Counted from the stretch's first letter, positions 9,677 through 24,097 are shown. The stretch is DNA of 64,000 nucleotides from CAVVZJ01 sp963752755 (GCA_963752755.1 CAVVZJ010000001.1:1674001-1738000); one strand, 5' to 3'. Notes: generated from the letters alone by a model not told the origin. Program-made: numbers and translations.

Positions 9677-10801
9677 GTGACCAGCCACCTCCCAACAACC
9701 AACCGCCCCGCCCACCGCCGAGACGCCCTCCGCGCCACCCTGCGCGCCCAGCAGGCCGGGGCCTTCCTCGTCCTCTCCGAGACCAACGTCAGCTATTTGA
9801 CCGGTTTCACCGGCGACGCCTCCGCCCTCCTCCTGACCGACGCCCGCGCTCTGGTCGTCACCGACGGCCGTTACGGCGAGCAACTCCGCCAGGAATGCCC
9901 CGATCTGGAGGTCCACGTCCGACCCCTCGGTCAGCCGTTGATCGTCGGCGTGGCCGAAGTCGCGAGCAAGCTCGGCGTGACCACGCTCGCCTTCGAGTCC
10001 ATCCAGCTCACCGTCGCCAATCACGAGACCCTTCGCGAAAAGGCCCCGACCGTCGCGTTGAAGGGCATCAAGGGCTGGGTCGAGGCGCTCCGGATCATCA
10101 AGGACGAGCACGAGGTCGCCGCGATCCGCGAGGCGGTGGCCGTGGCCGAACGCGCCTTCGAGCGCCTCCGGACCCAGATTCGCCCCGGCGCCACCGAGAA
10201 GGAGCTGGCCGATGACCTGGAGTTCCAGCTCCGCCGTTGCGGGGCGACCTCCTCGTCCTTCCCGCCGATCGTCGCCGTCGGCCGCAACGCCGCGCTGCCC
10301 CACGCCCGGCCCTCGGCCGCGACCCGCATCGGCGACGACGACTTCGTCCTGATCGACTGGGGCGCCTCCTGCCGGCCGTACAAAAGCGACTTGACGCGAC
10401 TGGTAGTGACCGGTAAGGTCACACCGAAATTCGAGTCGGTCTATCGGTCCGTCCTGGCCGCGCAGGAGCGAGCGATCGCCGCGATCCGTCCTGGCCGCAT
10501 GGCCCGTGCCATCGACGCCGAAGCGCGTTCCGCCTTGCGGGACGCCGGCTTCGGCGATTTCTTTACCCACAGCCTCGGCCACGGCATCGGCATGGACATC
10601 CACGAGGCCCCGTTCCTCGGTCGCGAACCCGACGTCGAGCTCCGCCCCGGCATGGTCCTGACCGTCGAGCCCGGTGTCTACCTGCCCGACTGGGGCGGTG
10701 TCCGCATCGAGGATGACGTCCTCGTCACCCCCGACGGCGTCGAGATCCTCACCGGCGTGCCCAAAGACCTCGACTCCGTCCGGCTCGATCATGAGAAGTG
10801 A
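9677..10801 (+). CDS. M24 family aminopeptidase P / Xaa-Pro peptidase
   Basis: This cytoplasmic metallopeptidase removes the N-terminal residue before proline. An N-terminal creatinase-like domain (LSETNVSYLTGFTGDASALL) precedes the pita-bread catalytic domain. The dinuclear metal ligands are visible as IDWGA, the aspartate in YKSDLTR, histidine in HSLGHGIGMDIHE, glutamate in TVEPGVY and glutamate in GVRIEDDVLV. About 374 residues is typical for this class. GTG 9677 is used as start; TTG 9662 is an alternative overlapping the upstream stop. The gene lies 12 bases after the Uma2 stop, within the lipBA-acc run, as seen in other bacteria where pepP precedes accBC. Confidence 0.9.
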   Translation: MTSHLPTTNRPAHRRDALRATLRAQQAGAFLVLSETNVSYLTGFTGDASALLLTDARALVVTDGRYGEQLRQECPDLEVHVRPLGQPLIVGVAEVASKLGVTTLAFESIQLTVANHETLREKAPTVALKGIKGWVEALRIIKDEHEVAAIREAVAVAERAFERLRTQIRPGATEKELADDLEFQLRRCGATSSSFPPIVAVGRNAALPHARPSAATRIGDDDFVLIDWGASCRPYKSDLTRLVVTGKVTPKFESVYRSVLAAQERAIAAIRPGRMARAIDAEARSALRDAGFGDFFTHSLGHGIGMDIHEAPFLGREPDVELRPGMVLTVEPGVYLPDWGGVRIEDDVLVTPDGVEILTGVPKDLDSVRLDHEK

Positions 10802-10937
10802 GCACCGACAATTGCCTGAAATCCAGGAACGATGATCGATGGTCCATGATCGATGACAGAGAACCGACCCCCTGTCCTCGGCCCTTGACCATCCACCATC
10901 TCCCTCTTCCCGCGACCCGACCCATCGGAGCCCCGGC

Positions 10938-11432
10938 ATGGCGGAAAATCCGCCCGAGATCCCCGAGTCGCCAGACGTCCGGACGATCCGCCAGCTTGTC
11001 CGCCTGATGCACCGGTTCGACTTGACGGCCATCGACCTGGTGAACGAGCAGACCAAGATCCGCCTGCGCCGCGGTCGCCTGGTGGTCGGCCCCGCGCCGC
11101 CCCACCGCCGCCTCCCCCCCGCCGCCGCCTTCCACCGCGCCCACGTCGCCTGGCGGGGCGAAGTCCCCGTCCCCGCCGCCGAGGTCGACGAGGCCACCTA
11201 TATCCGGAGCCCGATGGTCGGCACCTTCTACGCCTCTCCCGCGCCCGAAGCCCCGCCGTTCGTCACGGTCGGTGGGTCCGTACGGCCCGAGACGACCGTC
11301 TGCGTGATCGAGGCCATGAAGGTCTTCACCGACATCAACGCTGGCCTCTCCGGCACGATCGCCGAGATCCTCGTCAAGAACGGCCAGCCCGTCGAGTTCG
11401 ACCAGCCGCTCTTCCGCGTCACGACCGACTAG
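10938..11432 (+). CDS. accB: Biotin carboxyl carrier protein of acetyl-CoA carboxylase
   Basis: AccB carries the biotin that AccC carboxylates, the first committed step of fatty-acid synthesis. The C-terminal biotinyl domain (from about residue 87, YIRSPMVGTFY) ends with the biotinylation motif VIEAMKVFTDI, whose lysine is residue 128. The N-terminal 85 residues hold a helical segment (IRQLVRLMHRFDLTAIDL) and a short Pro/Ala/Arg linker. The length of 164 residues is normal. accC follows 66 bases downstream. Confidence 0.95.
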   Translation: MAENPPEIPESPDVRTIRQLVRLMHRFDLTAIDLVNEQTKIRLRRGRLVVGPAPPHRRLPPAAAFHRAHVAWRGEVPVPAAEVDEATYIRSPMVGTFYASPAPEAPPFVTVGGSVRPETTVCVIEAMKVFTDINAGLSGTIAEILVKNGQPVEFDQPLFRVTTD

Positions 11433-11498
11433 GACCTGGACCCTCGCGGTCCGCGTCGCCAATCCGACTCCGCCCTTGGCCCTCGGTCCTCCTCACTT

Positions 11499-12866
11499 AT
11501 GTTCAAACGCATCCTGGTCGCCAATCGCGGTGAGATCGCCCTGCGAATCATCCGCGCCTGCAAGGAGCTGGGCGTGGAGACGGTCGCCGTCTATTCGCAG
11601 GCCGACCGCGACGGCCCCTGGCTGGAGCTGGCCGACCAGGCCCTCTGCATCGGCAAGGCCCCCAGCGCCGACAGCTACCTGAACATCCCCCGCCTAATCG
11701 CCGCCGCCGAGGTCGCCAACGTCGAGGCGATCCACCCCGGTTACGGGTTCCTCAGCGAGAACCCCCACTTCGCCGAGGTCTGCCGGACCTGCAACTTCGA
11801 GTTCATCGGCCCGCCCCACGAGGCGATCCGCCGGATGGGTCTGAAGACCGAGGCCAAGGCCGTCGCCCAGGCCGCCAAGGTCCCGCTGGTGCCCGGCTCG
11901 GATGGCCCCGTCACCAGCGACAACGAGGCCGCCACCGTCGCCCGACGCATCGGTTATCCCGTGCTCATCAAGGCCGCCGCCGGCGGTGGCGGCAAGGGGA
12001 TGCGCGTCTGCCGCGAGGAGACCTCGTTGCGATCCGCCCTCCAGGCCGCCCGCGTCGAGGCCGAAGCCGCCTTCCGCGACCCCAGCGTCTACCTCGAAAA
12101 GTTCATCGACCGTCCCCGCCACGTCGAGGTCCAGATCCTCGCCGACGCCCAGGGGAACGTCGTCCACCTCTGGGAACGCGACTGCTCCCTCCAGCGCCGC
12201 CACCAGAAGCTCGTCGAGGAGTCGCCCGCCCCGACTCTCAGCGAACGCACGCGCCGCCGCCTCTGCGAGGCCGCCGTCCGCCTTACTCGCGAGGCCGGTT
12301 ACGTCAACGCCGGGACCTGCGAGTTCCTCGTCGACGACGACCAGAACTTCTTCTTCATCGAGGTCAACGCCCGGATCCAGGTCGAACACCCCGTCACCGA
12401 GCTGGTCACCGGCATCGACCTCATCAAGTGGCAGATCCGCATCGCCGCGGGCGAGCCCCTCACCCTTAAGCAGTCAGACATCACCCAGGTCGGCCACGCC
12501 TTCGAGTGCCGCATCAACTGCGAGGACCCCGACCACAACTTCCGCCCCTCGCCAGGCACGATCACCGGCCTCCGCCTCCCCGGCGGTTACGGCGTCCGCT
12601 GGGACTCCCACGTCCGCCCCGGTTACTCCGTGCCGCCGAATTACGACTCGATGGTCGGCAAACTCCTCGTCCACGCCCCCAGCCGCACCGAGGCGATGGC
12701 CGTCATGCGACGCGCCCTGGACGAGATGCAGATCGAGGGGATCGCCACCACCCTGCCACTGCACCGTCGGATTTTCCGCAACCCCGACTTCGCCGAAAGC
12801 CGCATCGATACCACCTGGGTCGAGCGCGTCCTTCTTCCTTCGAAAGGAGCCCTGGGCAACGCCTGA
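11499..12866 (+). CDS. accC: Biotin carboxylase subunit of acetyl-CoA carboxylase
   Basis: AccC uses ATP and bicarbonate to carboxylate biotin on AccB. The N-terminus (MFKRILVANRGEIALRIIRA) is the classic biotin carboxylase start. The ATP-grasp domain contains the glycine loop AAGGGGKGMRV near residues 160-170, RRHQKLVEESPAP, FFFIEVNARIQVEHPVTE with the catalytic Glu and Arg, and the C-terminal SMVGKLLVHA. It is 455 residues in an unbroken frame. The next 210 bases to the phosphofructokinase contain no gene. Confidence 0.96.
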   Translation: MFKRILVANRGEIALRIIRACKELGVETVAVYSQADRDGPWLELADQALCIGKAPSADSYLNIPRLIAAAEVANVEAIHPGYGFLSENPHFAEVCRTCNFEFIGPPHEAIRRMGLKTEAKAVAQAAKVPLVPGSDGPVTSDNEAATVARRIGYPVLIKAAAGGGGKGMRVCREETSLRSALQAARVEAEAAFRDPSVYLEKFIDRPRHVEVQILADAQGNVVHLWERDCSLQRRHQKLVEESPAPTLSERTRRRLCEAAVRLTREAGYVNAGTCEFLVDDDQNFFFIEVNARIQVEHPVTELVTGIDLIKWQIRIAAGEPLTLKQSDITQVGHAFECRINCEDPDHNFRPSPGTITGLRLPGGYGVRWDSHVRPGYSVPPNYDSMVGKLLVHAPSRTEAMAVMRRALDEMQIEGIATTLPLHRRIFRNPDFAESRIDTTWVERVLLPSKGALGNA

Positions 12867-13077
12867 CCAGCTCGCCCCACTGCCCGAGGCCGTGCTCCTG
12901 AGCTCGAGTGATCGGTTTTCCCTTCCGTGGAACCTCAGCCTGATCGACCGCCTGCGAATCTGTCCGGACGAAGACCACCGCTTCTTGGCCCTTTGCCCCC
13001 GGTCCCGGACTCTATACTCTCATGAGTGCCTGGAACCCGAGCTCTTTCACCGGCCTTCCCTCGCGGGACTCACCATC

Positions 13078-14108
13078 ATGAAAGTTGGCCTGCTGACCGG
13101 CGGCGGCGACTGCCCGGGACTCAATGCGGTCATCCGCGCCGTGGTCCAGCGCATCCAGAACGCCGGCGGCTCTTGCGTCGGTTTCCTCGAAGGTTGGCGG
13201 GGCCTGGTCCGAGGCCAGGCCCAGGAACTGACGATCGCCGAGACCGACGGAATCATCGCCCGCGGCGGCACGATCCTCGGCTCATCGCGCACCAACCCCT
13301 ACAAGAACGCTGACACTGACCTGCCCCCTCTGCGCGAACACTTCACCCAGTTTAACCTCGACGCACTCATAGCTATCGGCGGCGACGATACCCTCGGCGT
13401 CGCGAACCGCCTCCACCACGACTTCCAGTTTCCCCTCATCGGCATCCCCAAGACCATCGACAACGACCTGGCGGTCACCGACTTCACCTTCGGCTTCGAC
13501 ACCGCGGTCAACATCGTCATCGAGGCCATCGACCGCCTCCGCACGACCAGTGAGAGCCACCGCCGTGTCATGGTCGTCGAGACGATGGGCCGCCGCTCCG
13601 GCTGGCTCGCCTGCCTTGCCGGAATCGCCTCCGCCGCCGATTACATCTTCGTCCCCGAGGTGCCAATCCGGCTCGACCACTGCATCCAAGTCCTCCAGCG
13701 CCGACGCTCCGAGGGCAAGAACTACGGCATCGTGGTCGTCTCCGAGGGCTCGCGCTTCCCCGATGATGGCGAGCCCATCCTCAACTCCCACGCAATCCGA
13801 TCGGTCCCGTCCAGCTCAGCGGCGTCGGAGCCCTCGTTGCCGACAAAATCGAGAAGGCAACTGCCATTGAGACCCGATGTGTCGTCCTCGGCCACATCCA
13901 ACGGGGTGGCTCCCCCAGCGCCTATGACCGTATCCTCGCCACCCGCTTCGGCCTCGCCGCCGCCGATCTCGCCCTCCAGCATCGATTCGGGTCCCTCGTC
14001 GCCCTCCGCGGCACCCAGATCATCGAAGCGCCACTCAGCGAAGGGGTCTCCAATCAAAAAACACTCGACCTCTCGTACTACCGCGAGGCGGCTACTTTCT
14101 TCCCATGA
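13078..14108 (+). CDS. Phosphofructokinase, pyrophosphate-type residues, frameshifted
   Basis: This glycolytic enzyme phosphorylates fructose 6-phosphate. The start MKVGLLTGGGDCPGLNAVIR is the phosphofructokinase N-terminus. The phosphoryl-donor site reads IGGDDT rather than GGDGS, and the catalytic loop reads PKTIDND rather than PGTIDND. In known families this Asp plus Lys pair goes with pyrophosphate as donor. MGRRSGW and GHIQRGGSPSAYDRILATRFG are sugar-phosphate binding segments. The second half (from GNPIGPVQLSG) is in another frame, so one indel lies near 13785-13795. The reconstructed length of about 343 residues fits the short PFK class. The stop is TGA 14106-14108. Confidence 0.87.
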
Positions 14109-14690
14109 CAACAGGGGTTACGTCGATCCGACATTGTCGCTTGAGCCGTCTTTTTGAGGTTTCCGGGTGTAGGGTGTTGACCCGGTCACTTTTCGCGATA
14201 ACATGACTCTTGCCGCTGGTGATCGCAACGAACACCGCGGTGTTGAGCACGGAAGGCCGGGCCGGCCGGTGTGGCGACGGAAATGCTCCGTTGCCACGAC
14301 CGGGCTGGCGATGGGATTCGTACTCACGAGGAGAGGCCGGGAGGACGCCCTGCGATTTGCGGGGGTCGTCGTCGCGGCCTGTGGCGTCGGGGGAGGTGAC
14401 TCGCCCGAGCGACGCTCCTTGCTCGGCTCTTTGGCAATTCGGTCGGTCGCGATAGTTATCAAGCCAGCCTCACACAAGAGTTAGCTTGCCTGTCGAGACG
14501 CCCGCGAGGGCAGCCGACGCGGCGTCGCGTCCGGGATCGGGTCTTCTTCTTCTGGGAGAGGATGCGGTTCGGGGCGGGTTCAGCACGCGTCGGGAGCGGC
14601 TTCGGCCGTGTCTCGGCGACCCAAGGATTCCTCACCCGATGAGGAAGCCCATTCGGCGGGAGGCCTTCGGGTTTCCGGTCGTGATGGCCC
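14109..14690. other. Upstream region of the rRNA operon
   Basis: No coding region is supported. It lies between the phosphofructokinase stop and the 16S gene and is transcribed, at least in part, as the rRNA leader if the promoter candidate at 14177-14204 is real. A second weaker -35/-10 pair (TTGGCA at 14431, TAGTTA at 14453, 16-base spacing) may be a second rRNA promoter. Confidence 0.5.
14177..14204 (+). promoter_or_regulatory. Candidate sigma-70 promoter of the rRNA operon
   Basis: TTGACC (14177-14182) and TAACAT (14199-14204) are separated by 16 bases. This is the best -35/-10 pair between the phosphofructokinase stop and the 16S rRNA and points toward it, about 490 bases upstream. Confidence 0.4.
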
Positions 14691-16217
<1,527 letters not shown>

Positions 16218-16803
16218 CTAAGGATGTCGCATCCGGGTCTCTTTGGGACCTTCGGTCCGCGAAGACCTCATCGGCCCCGCCCCAGCACGGGGCGACGGCC
16301 GCGTCGGTTGCCCTCGCGGGCGTCGATCGATGGGCAAGCCACCGAGCTGAGACTGGCCAGACGCGTCGTGACCGGCCGGAATGGCCTCGCCCCACCGGGC
16401 GCGGGCCGCGGCAGGTGCGCAGCCTGCGGCGGCCCCTGGCCGGTGGCCAGCGCGTTGGGCGCCCCCCCGACGATTTGCTCTGTGACAATGCGGTGGATCG
16501 CAACCCACACCAAGCGAGGCCGATGGTGGTTTGTCTCCGGACAGAGCTCGAATCGGTCCTCCAGCGAGGTAGCGTAGGCAAATTCATCACTCCATCTCAC
16601 GAGCGCAGCAGATGCTGACGGTGGAAGACCCTGCCGAAGCGATCGGACCGGCGTGAGCCGGGCCGGTCGGCCAGATGAAGGGCGGGGATGTCGGAGAACT
16701 CGTGGGCCGGACGAGCGTCGCGAGACGCGCGGCCGGTCCTTGGGGGACCATCAAAGCTGGACACGTCGATGCCGGGTCGGAAGCGGACTTGTTCGCGACG
16801 GCC
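16218..16803 (+). other. 16S-23S internal transcribed spacer without tRNA
   Basis: About 590 bases between the two large rRNA genes. I looked for tRNA-Ile and tRNA-Ala T-loop and acceptor patterns and found none. The spacer is GC-rich with several local inverted repeats and no coding signal. Confidence 0.75.
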
Positions 16804-19625
<2,822 letters not shown>

Positions 19626-19865
19626 CGCCGCCGCGGTCTTTCGGAAGACCCACGCGGCCCGGGCCGGGCCAGCGTGGCCACCGCTTCGATGGCCCTGCCA
19701 GAGCGAGTCAACGACAGTGCCTCCCCCGCCGGCATCGGCCGGCTCGCGGGATGGCGTGATCGAAGAATCGAAAGCCAAGGCAGCCTACGTAACGTGAATC
19801 CGCGATCCACCGCACCGCACCGCGCAAACCCGCGACCGCGGGGGCCTGACCGCCCCCCGGCCGCC

Positions 19866-19977
19866 TGCCCGGCGACCAGACCGGCGGGGCCACACCCGTT
19901 CCCATCCCGAACACGGCCGTTAAGCCCGCCGGGCCCATGATAGTGCCTCTAGCGCGAAAGTCGGTCATCGCCGGGCT
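19866..19977 (+). rRNA. rrf: 5S ribosomal RNA
   Basis: GCCCGGCGACC opens the molecule, followed by the conserved core CCCGTTCCCATCCCGAACAC and GTTAAGCCCGCCGGGC, then GTAGTGCC-type and GGTCATCGCCGGGC closing segments that pair with the 5' end. It lies about 250 bases after 23S with no tRNA between them. Confidence 0.93.
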
Positions 19978-19991
19978 CCGCCCAATCTCCG

Positions 19992-20033
19992 CCGCCCCGG
20001 GCTCTCCACAAATGAAGCCCGCGGGCGGTTTTT
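19992..20033 (+). terminator. Intrinsic terminator of the rRNA operon
   Basis: CCGCCCCGGGCT (19992-20003) pairs, with small bulges, with AGCCCGCGGGCGG (20016-20028), followed at once by TTTTT (20029-20033). A second smaller hairpin, CTCGC/GCGAG (20092-20106) followed by ACTTTTT, lies just downstream. Position directly after 5S supports the call. Confidence 0.7.
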
Positions 20034-20207
20034 ATATTGAGACACTGGTAATTATTTAATCCAAAGACAACGAGCCAAAAAAGCATGCAGCCTCGCTTCT
20101 TGCGAGACTTTTTGTTTGCATCGTTCTTGTAATGGGATAAAAGGTTGAGTTCCATCGTTGCGGCCGTGTTTGCCGCCTTGCTTTTATGACTGCGTGGGGA
20201 GCGAGCG

Positions 20208-20620
20208 ATGTCGAAGTTGATGTCTCGAGCGATCGCTGTGACCGCTGTTGGTTTCACAACCTTGATCTTGTCGTCACTTTCAGCTCAAGAGGAACCCGCG
20301 TGCCTCGAGGTCCGAGGTTAAGCCGGCAGCGAGGACGTACAATCCGCCCGTCGCGTCCCGCCGTATTTTGGCCAGATTGGTCTGACGCCTGAGCAGAGGG
20401 AAAGGATTTACAGATCCGCGGCCAGCATCAAGGGAAAATCGCGGAATTGAAGCGGCAATTGAGGAGGCATCGAAGCAGGAGATGGCTGAGTGTGAGGCCG
20501 TCCTGACTGATGCCCAGCGCAAGCTTCTCTATCAGCGCCGCCCGGTCCGCAAGGGAAGGGCGGCTTCGACACCGCTGCCGTCGGATTCTCAGAGTCCGAC
20601 AAGGACTGAGATGCCAACTT
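20208..20620 (+). pseudogene. Small exported LTPEQ-type protein, broken by a stop and frameshift(s)
   Basis: ATG 20208 opens a signal peptide (MSKLMSRAIAVTAVGFTTLI, then LSSLSAQEEPA). The same frame hits a TAA near 20317 and resumes as RRVPPYFGQIGLTPEQRERI to about 20436. A frame change in an AAAA run leads to EAAIEEASKQEMAECEAVLT and DAQRKLLYQRR. The LTPEQRxxI plus AECxxVLTDAQRKLL pattern is that of small planctomycete periplasmic proteins resembling Spy/CpxP. At least one indel and one in-frame stop are present, so either this is decayed or errors cluster here. Its 3' part lies antisense to the extended ftsK frame. The 3' end is uncertain. Confidence 0.5.
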
Positions 20621-22978
20621 TGGGGCTCGATTGCCAACCTCTGGGTGGACAACCTCGAACCGGGGGGATGGCTTGCGGGTTGGAACTTGAGTTGACGGTT
20701 CAGGCCGCCGCCTCGCCTGGCTCGCCGCCGTTCTTCAGTCGACTCCCATTCATCCCAGGTGTAGAGGACCTCGCGGGCCGAGCCGCTTTTGTACTCACCG
20801 ACGATGCCGTCCTCGGCCATGAAGTCGATGAGCCTCGCCGCGCGGCCGTAACCGATGCCGAGTGCGCGCTGGAGGAGCGAAGTCGAGCCGCGGCTCTCAC
20901 GGATGACGATCTCGATGGCCGACTCGTAAAGTTCGTCCCGCTCCTTCATCGCGGCTCCCCGGTCCTTGCCAGCGAGGGCGCCGCCAACCTGCAGTTGCAT
21001 CAACTCCTTGCTGAACTCGACGGGGTATTGCTCCAGGAAGGCGCAGACCTTGTTGACCTCGGCGTCGGAGACGAAGGTGCCCTGGGCCCGCACGATGTGA
21101 GACGTGCCGGGGAGCAGGAAGAGCATATCGCCGTTGCCGAGGAGTTTGTCGGCGCCCATTTCATCGAGGACAACACGGGAGTCGCCTCGGCTGGAGACCT
21201 GGAAGGCGATCCTGGCGGGGAGGTTGCCCTTGATGAGGCCCGTGATGACGTCCACGGTCGGCTTCTGGGTCGCGATGATCAGGTGCATGCCGACGGCTCG
21301 GGACTTCTGGGCCAGGCGGACGATGTGCTGCTCGACCTCCTTGGCGGCGGTCAACATCAGGTCGGCCATCTCGTCGGCGATGATCACGATGTAGGGCATG
21401 TAGGTGGGGATGCGCTGGCGTTCCTCGTCGGTCTCGGGCTGGAGACGGGCGAAGATCTCGTCCGGACCAAGGGCATTGTAAGCCTGGATGTTGCGGACTC
21501 CGGCGCGGGCGAGGAAGGCGTAGCGCTCGTCCATCTTCTCACAAGCCCAGGCGAGCACCGATTCGGCCTTCTTCATATCGGTGATGACTGGGTGCATCAG
21601 GTGCGGGATTCGCTTGAACTGCGAAAGCTCGACCATCTTCGGGTCCACGAGGATCAGCTTGACCTCGTGGGGGGCGCGGGTCATCAGAATCGAGAGGATC
21701 ATGGCGTTGAGGCAGACCGACTTCCCCGTGCCGGTCCGACCGGCGATCAGCAGGTGGGGCATCTCGGCGAGGTCAAAGGCGAGGGCCTGGCCTTTAACGT
21801 CCTTGCCCAGAAAGAGAGGGATTCGGAGCTTTTCCAGTCGTGACCCGACCCCAGCGACGACCTCGCCGAGGCGGACGATGGCGCGGCGGTCGTTGGGTAC
21901 TTCGATGCCGACGGTCGTCTTGCCGGGGATCGGTGCCACGATCCGCACGCTCGGCACGGCCAACGCGATCGCCAGGTCGTTCGCCAGGCCGGCAACTCGT
22001 GAAACCCGCAAGCCGGCCTCCAGTTCGATCTCGAACTGGGTGATGACCGGTCCGGTATCGATCTGAACGACCCGGACGGAGCAGCCGTGCTCCATCAATG
22101 TCTTCTCCAGCAGCAAGGCGCGGGACTGGAGCTTGGCCTCATGCTCTTGGATCGGGAAGGGGACGGGTGGATCGAGCAGGTCGGGCGGAGGCAGGTGGAA
22201 GCGGCCGTCGTCAAAAGTTGGCACGGTAGCTCGCGACTCGTGCTGGCGGACGGCAGGCATCAGGCTGGGAACGGTCGGCCCATTGGTCTCGGCCGCGGAG
22301 GGGGCGCGGGGCAATGCGGGACGCTCGCCCTCCGGCGGTGGGGGCAGGCGGTGGGCGGTGGGCTCAGCGTATTCGCGGGCCGGTCGTGGAACGGAGGGCA
22401 CGCCCGTGTAGGGGCTCGACGCCGGGTGTCGCGTGAGGCCGAAGAGGCGGAGGAGTTCCTGGATTGGCCAGACCAGCAACACTTCATGACACAGCGTCAG
22501 GCCGATCAGGCCCGCGGCGGCCAGGATCAGAAGCATCCCAACCGGTCCGAACTGTCCACCGAGGAAGGCCACGGCCAACGCCCCGATATAGCCTCCGCTG
22601 CCGACCGGCGCCGCATGACTCAAGGCCGGAGCATTCATCTGGAACAAGGCCGAAACCACGGTCACGACCAGCGCCAGGCCACCGAGTCGCACGGGCTTCT
22701 CCGGGATGACGCGGCGACGGAAGACGAGCCAATCGATTGCCAGCAACGTATAGAGGATCAGCCACGACGACCAGCCGATGGCCTGGAGGAGCGCGTCCGC
22801 CAGAGCCGCACCAACCGGCCCACAGGGATTCTTCGGCGCGATCGGTGCTGGGGTCCAGGTGGCCGCGACCCGGTGGGTCCTCTGGGTGGTAGCCGGCCAG
22901 GCTCAACGCCAGGAAAAGGGTGGCGAAGAGTAGGGCCAGGGCCTGGGCATGGCGCGTCAGCCGACGGCGATCGAGCAT
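20428..22978 (-). CDS. ftsK: DNA translocase FtsK/SpoIIIE, frameshifted
   Basis: FtsK pumps DNA at the division septum. The N-terminal membrane segment (MLDRRRLTRHAQALALLFAT) reads from ATG 22978, then the frame changes near 22865-22880. Translation continues through GWSSWLILYTLLAIDWLVF and two more hydrophobic stretches, a Pro-rich linker, and the motor with Walker A AGRTGTGKS, IIADEMADLM and SRGDSRVVLDEMGADKLLG. The gamma winged-helix domain ends near YTWDEWESTEERRRA at about 20715. The remaining 90 or so residues to the TGA at 20428 look like read-through after a lost stop and lie antisense to the small broken gene; the true end is probably near 20700. Confidence 0.9.
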
Positions 22979-23040
22979 TGGTTCCCCCCAGGCCGCCGGC
23001 CCCTCGGGCCGGGTTACGCCGGCCCTAACGGGCCGGATCA

Positions 23041-23153
23041 CGGGTTACTGGTCATTCATTCACGGTCGGGGATGGTCACTGCTTCCATCAAGTCGTCCCC
23101 GCCCACCACGGTCGAGCGACGATTGGAACCAGTGACCAGAGACCAGTAACCCG
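23041..23153. repeat. Inverted repeat between ftsK and rpoZ
   Basis: CGGGTTACTGGTC (23041-23053) is exactly inverted at 23141-23153, enclosing 87 bases. The right arm continues a short tandem ACCAGTGACCAGAGACCAGT-like stretch. It could be a REP-like element or a weak terminator after rpoZ. Confidence 0.4.
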
Positions 23154-23233
23154 AGAAGTGATCGGCCGGGGCGGTCGCGAGGCTTTGGCGTTCTCGGGAG
23201 CCGGGAACGGGGAACGCAGGCGAATGGCGTTGA

Positions 23234-23500
23234 TTATTCGGGCTGGGTCAGGTCGACGGTCCCGCCCTCCTCGCCGCTGACCTCTTCGTGGGCCGTGACG
23301 AGCTGGCCGGAGGTGTCGAGAAAGATCTTGTCCTGCATGATCTCGGCGATGACGATCGCCATCTTGTCTGCTGTTCTCATGTCCACAAGTGGGCGGGCGC
23401 CCTGATTCAGGGCGATCATCCGCTTCTGGATCAAGGTGGCCAGCTTGAACCGGCCGCCGACCTTGTTGACGATGTCTTCTTCTTTGAGTTCTTCGTGCAT
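23234..23500 (-). CDS. rpoZ: RNA polymerase omega subunit
   Basis: Omega helps assemble the beta' subunit. The 88-residue protein has the family pattern: NKVGGRFKLATLIQKRMIAL, NQGARPLVDM, then an acidic tail, with helix AIVIAEIMQDKIFL between. It starts seven bases after the gmk stop. Together with yicC upstream this is the widespread yicC-gmk-rpoZ gene order, which supports all three calls. Confidence 0.9.
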   Translation of the reverse strand: MHEELKEEDIVNKVGGRFKLATLIQKRMIALNQGARPLVDMRTADKMAIVIAEIMQDKIFLDTSGQLVTAHEEVSGEEGGTVDLTQPE

Positions 23501-23506
23501 GGTGAG

Positions 23507-24097
23507 TCAGCCTCCGCAGCCGTGCCGCCGAAGGAGGGCCACCAGGTCCTCGACGGCGCGTTCCAGGTCGTCGTTGATGATCCGTTCGTCATAACAGTGG
23601 GCGTGGTCACGTTCCCAGCGGGCACGGACCAGTCGTCGGTGGATGGAGGGCTCGTCCTCGGTGCCGCGTGCCCGGAGCCGGGACTCCAGCACGCCGAAGC
23701 TCGGCACGTCCACGAAGACAAAGAGGGCCGAGGGGGCGCGCTCACGGACCTGCAAGGCCCCCTTGACCTCGATCTCCAGGATCACGCAGTCGCTCCGGCT
23801 CATCGCCTCGAAGACGGGCCGAGCGGGCGTGCCGTAGTAGTTCGTGTTGTACTCGGCCCACTCCAGGAACTCGCCGCGGGACTGAGCGTCGAGGAAATCC
23901 TGGCGGTCCATGAAGAAGTAATCGCACCCATCGCGCTCCCCTGCGCGTGGCGGGCGGGTTGTGGCCGAGGTTGACAGGCGGGCGGTCGGGCCGATCTGCT
24001 CCAGCGCCCGGCGCAGGAGCGTGCTCTTGCCCGAGCCCGAAGGTCCCGAGAGCACGACCAGCTTGCCCGGCAGGTAGCCCCAGCCCTCGACCCACAT
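23507..24097 (-). CDS. gmk: Guanylate kinase
   Basis: Gmk converts GMP to GDP with ATP. The P-loop LVVLSGPSGSGKSTL lies near residues 12-27, TTRPPRAGERDGCDYFF binds GMP, and EWAEYNTNYYGTP follows. RLRARGTEDEPSIHRRL is the lid, and YDERIINDDLERAVEDL the C-terminus. ATG 24097 is preferred because it leaves the usual short lead before the P-loop; an upstream in-frame start at 24151 would add 18 hydrophobic residues. The gene lies between yicC and rpoZ. Confidence 0.94.
   Translation of the reverse strand: MWVEGWGYLPGKLVVLSGPSGSGKSTLLRRALEQIGPTARLSTSATTRPPRAGERDGCDYFFMDRQDFLDAQSRGEFLEWAEYNTNYYGTPARPVFEAMSRSDCVILEIEVKGALQVRERAPSALFVFVDVPSFGVLESRLRARGTEDEPSIHRRLVRARWERDHAHCYDERIINDDLERAVEDLVALLRRHGCGG

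Noticed and set aside
10802..10937. Repeated ATGATCGATG-like words between the M24 peptidase and accB
   Set aside because: Short and imperfect; too little to call a repeat element or regulatory site.
11902..13077. Upstream extension of the phosphofructokinase frame into accC
   Set aside because: The extension is a Ser/Pro/Ala-rich shadow of accC; the enzyme clearly starts at MKVGLLTGGGD.
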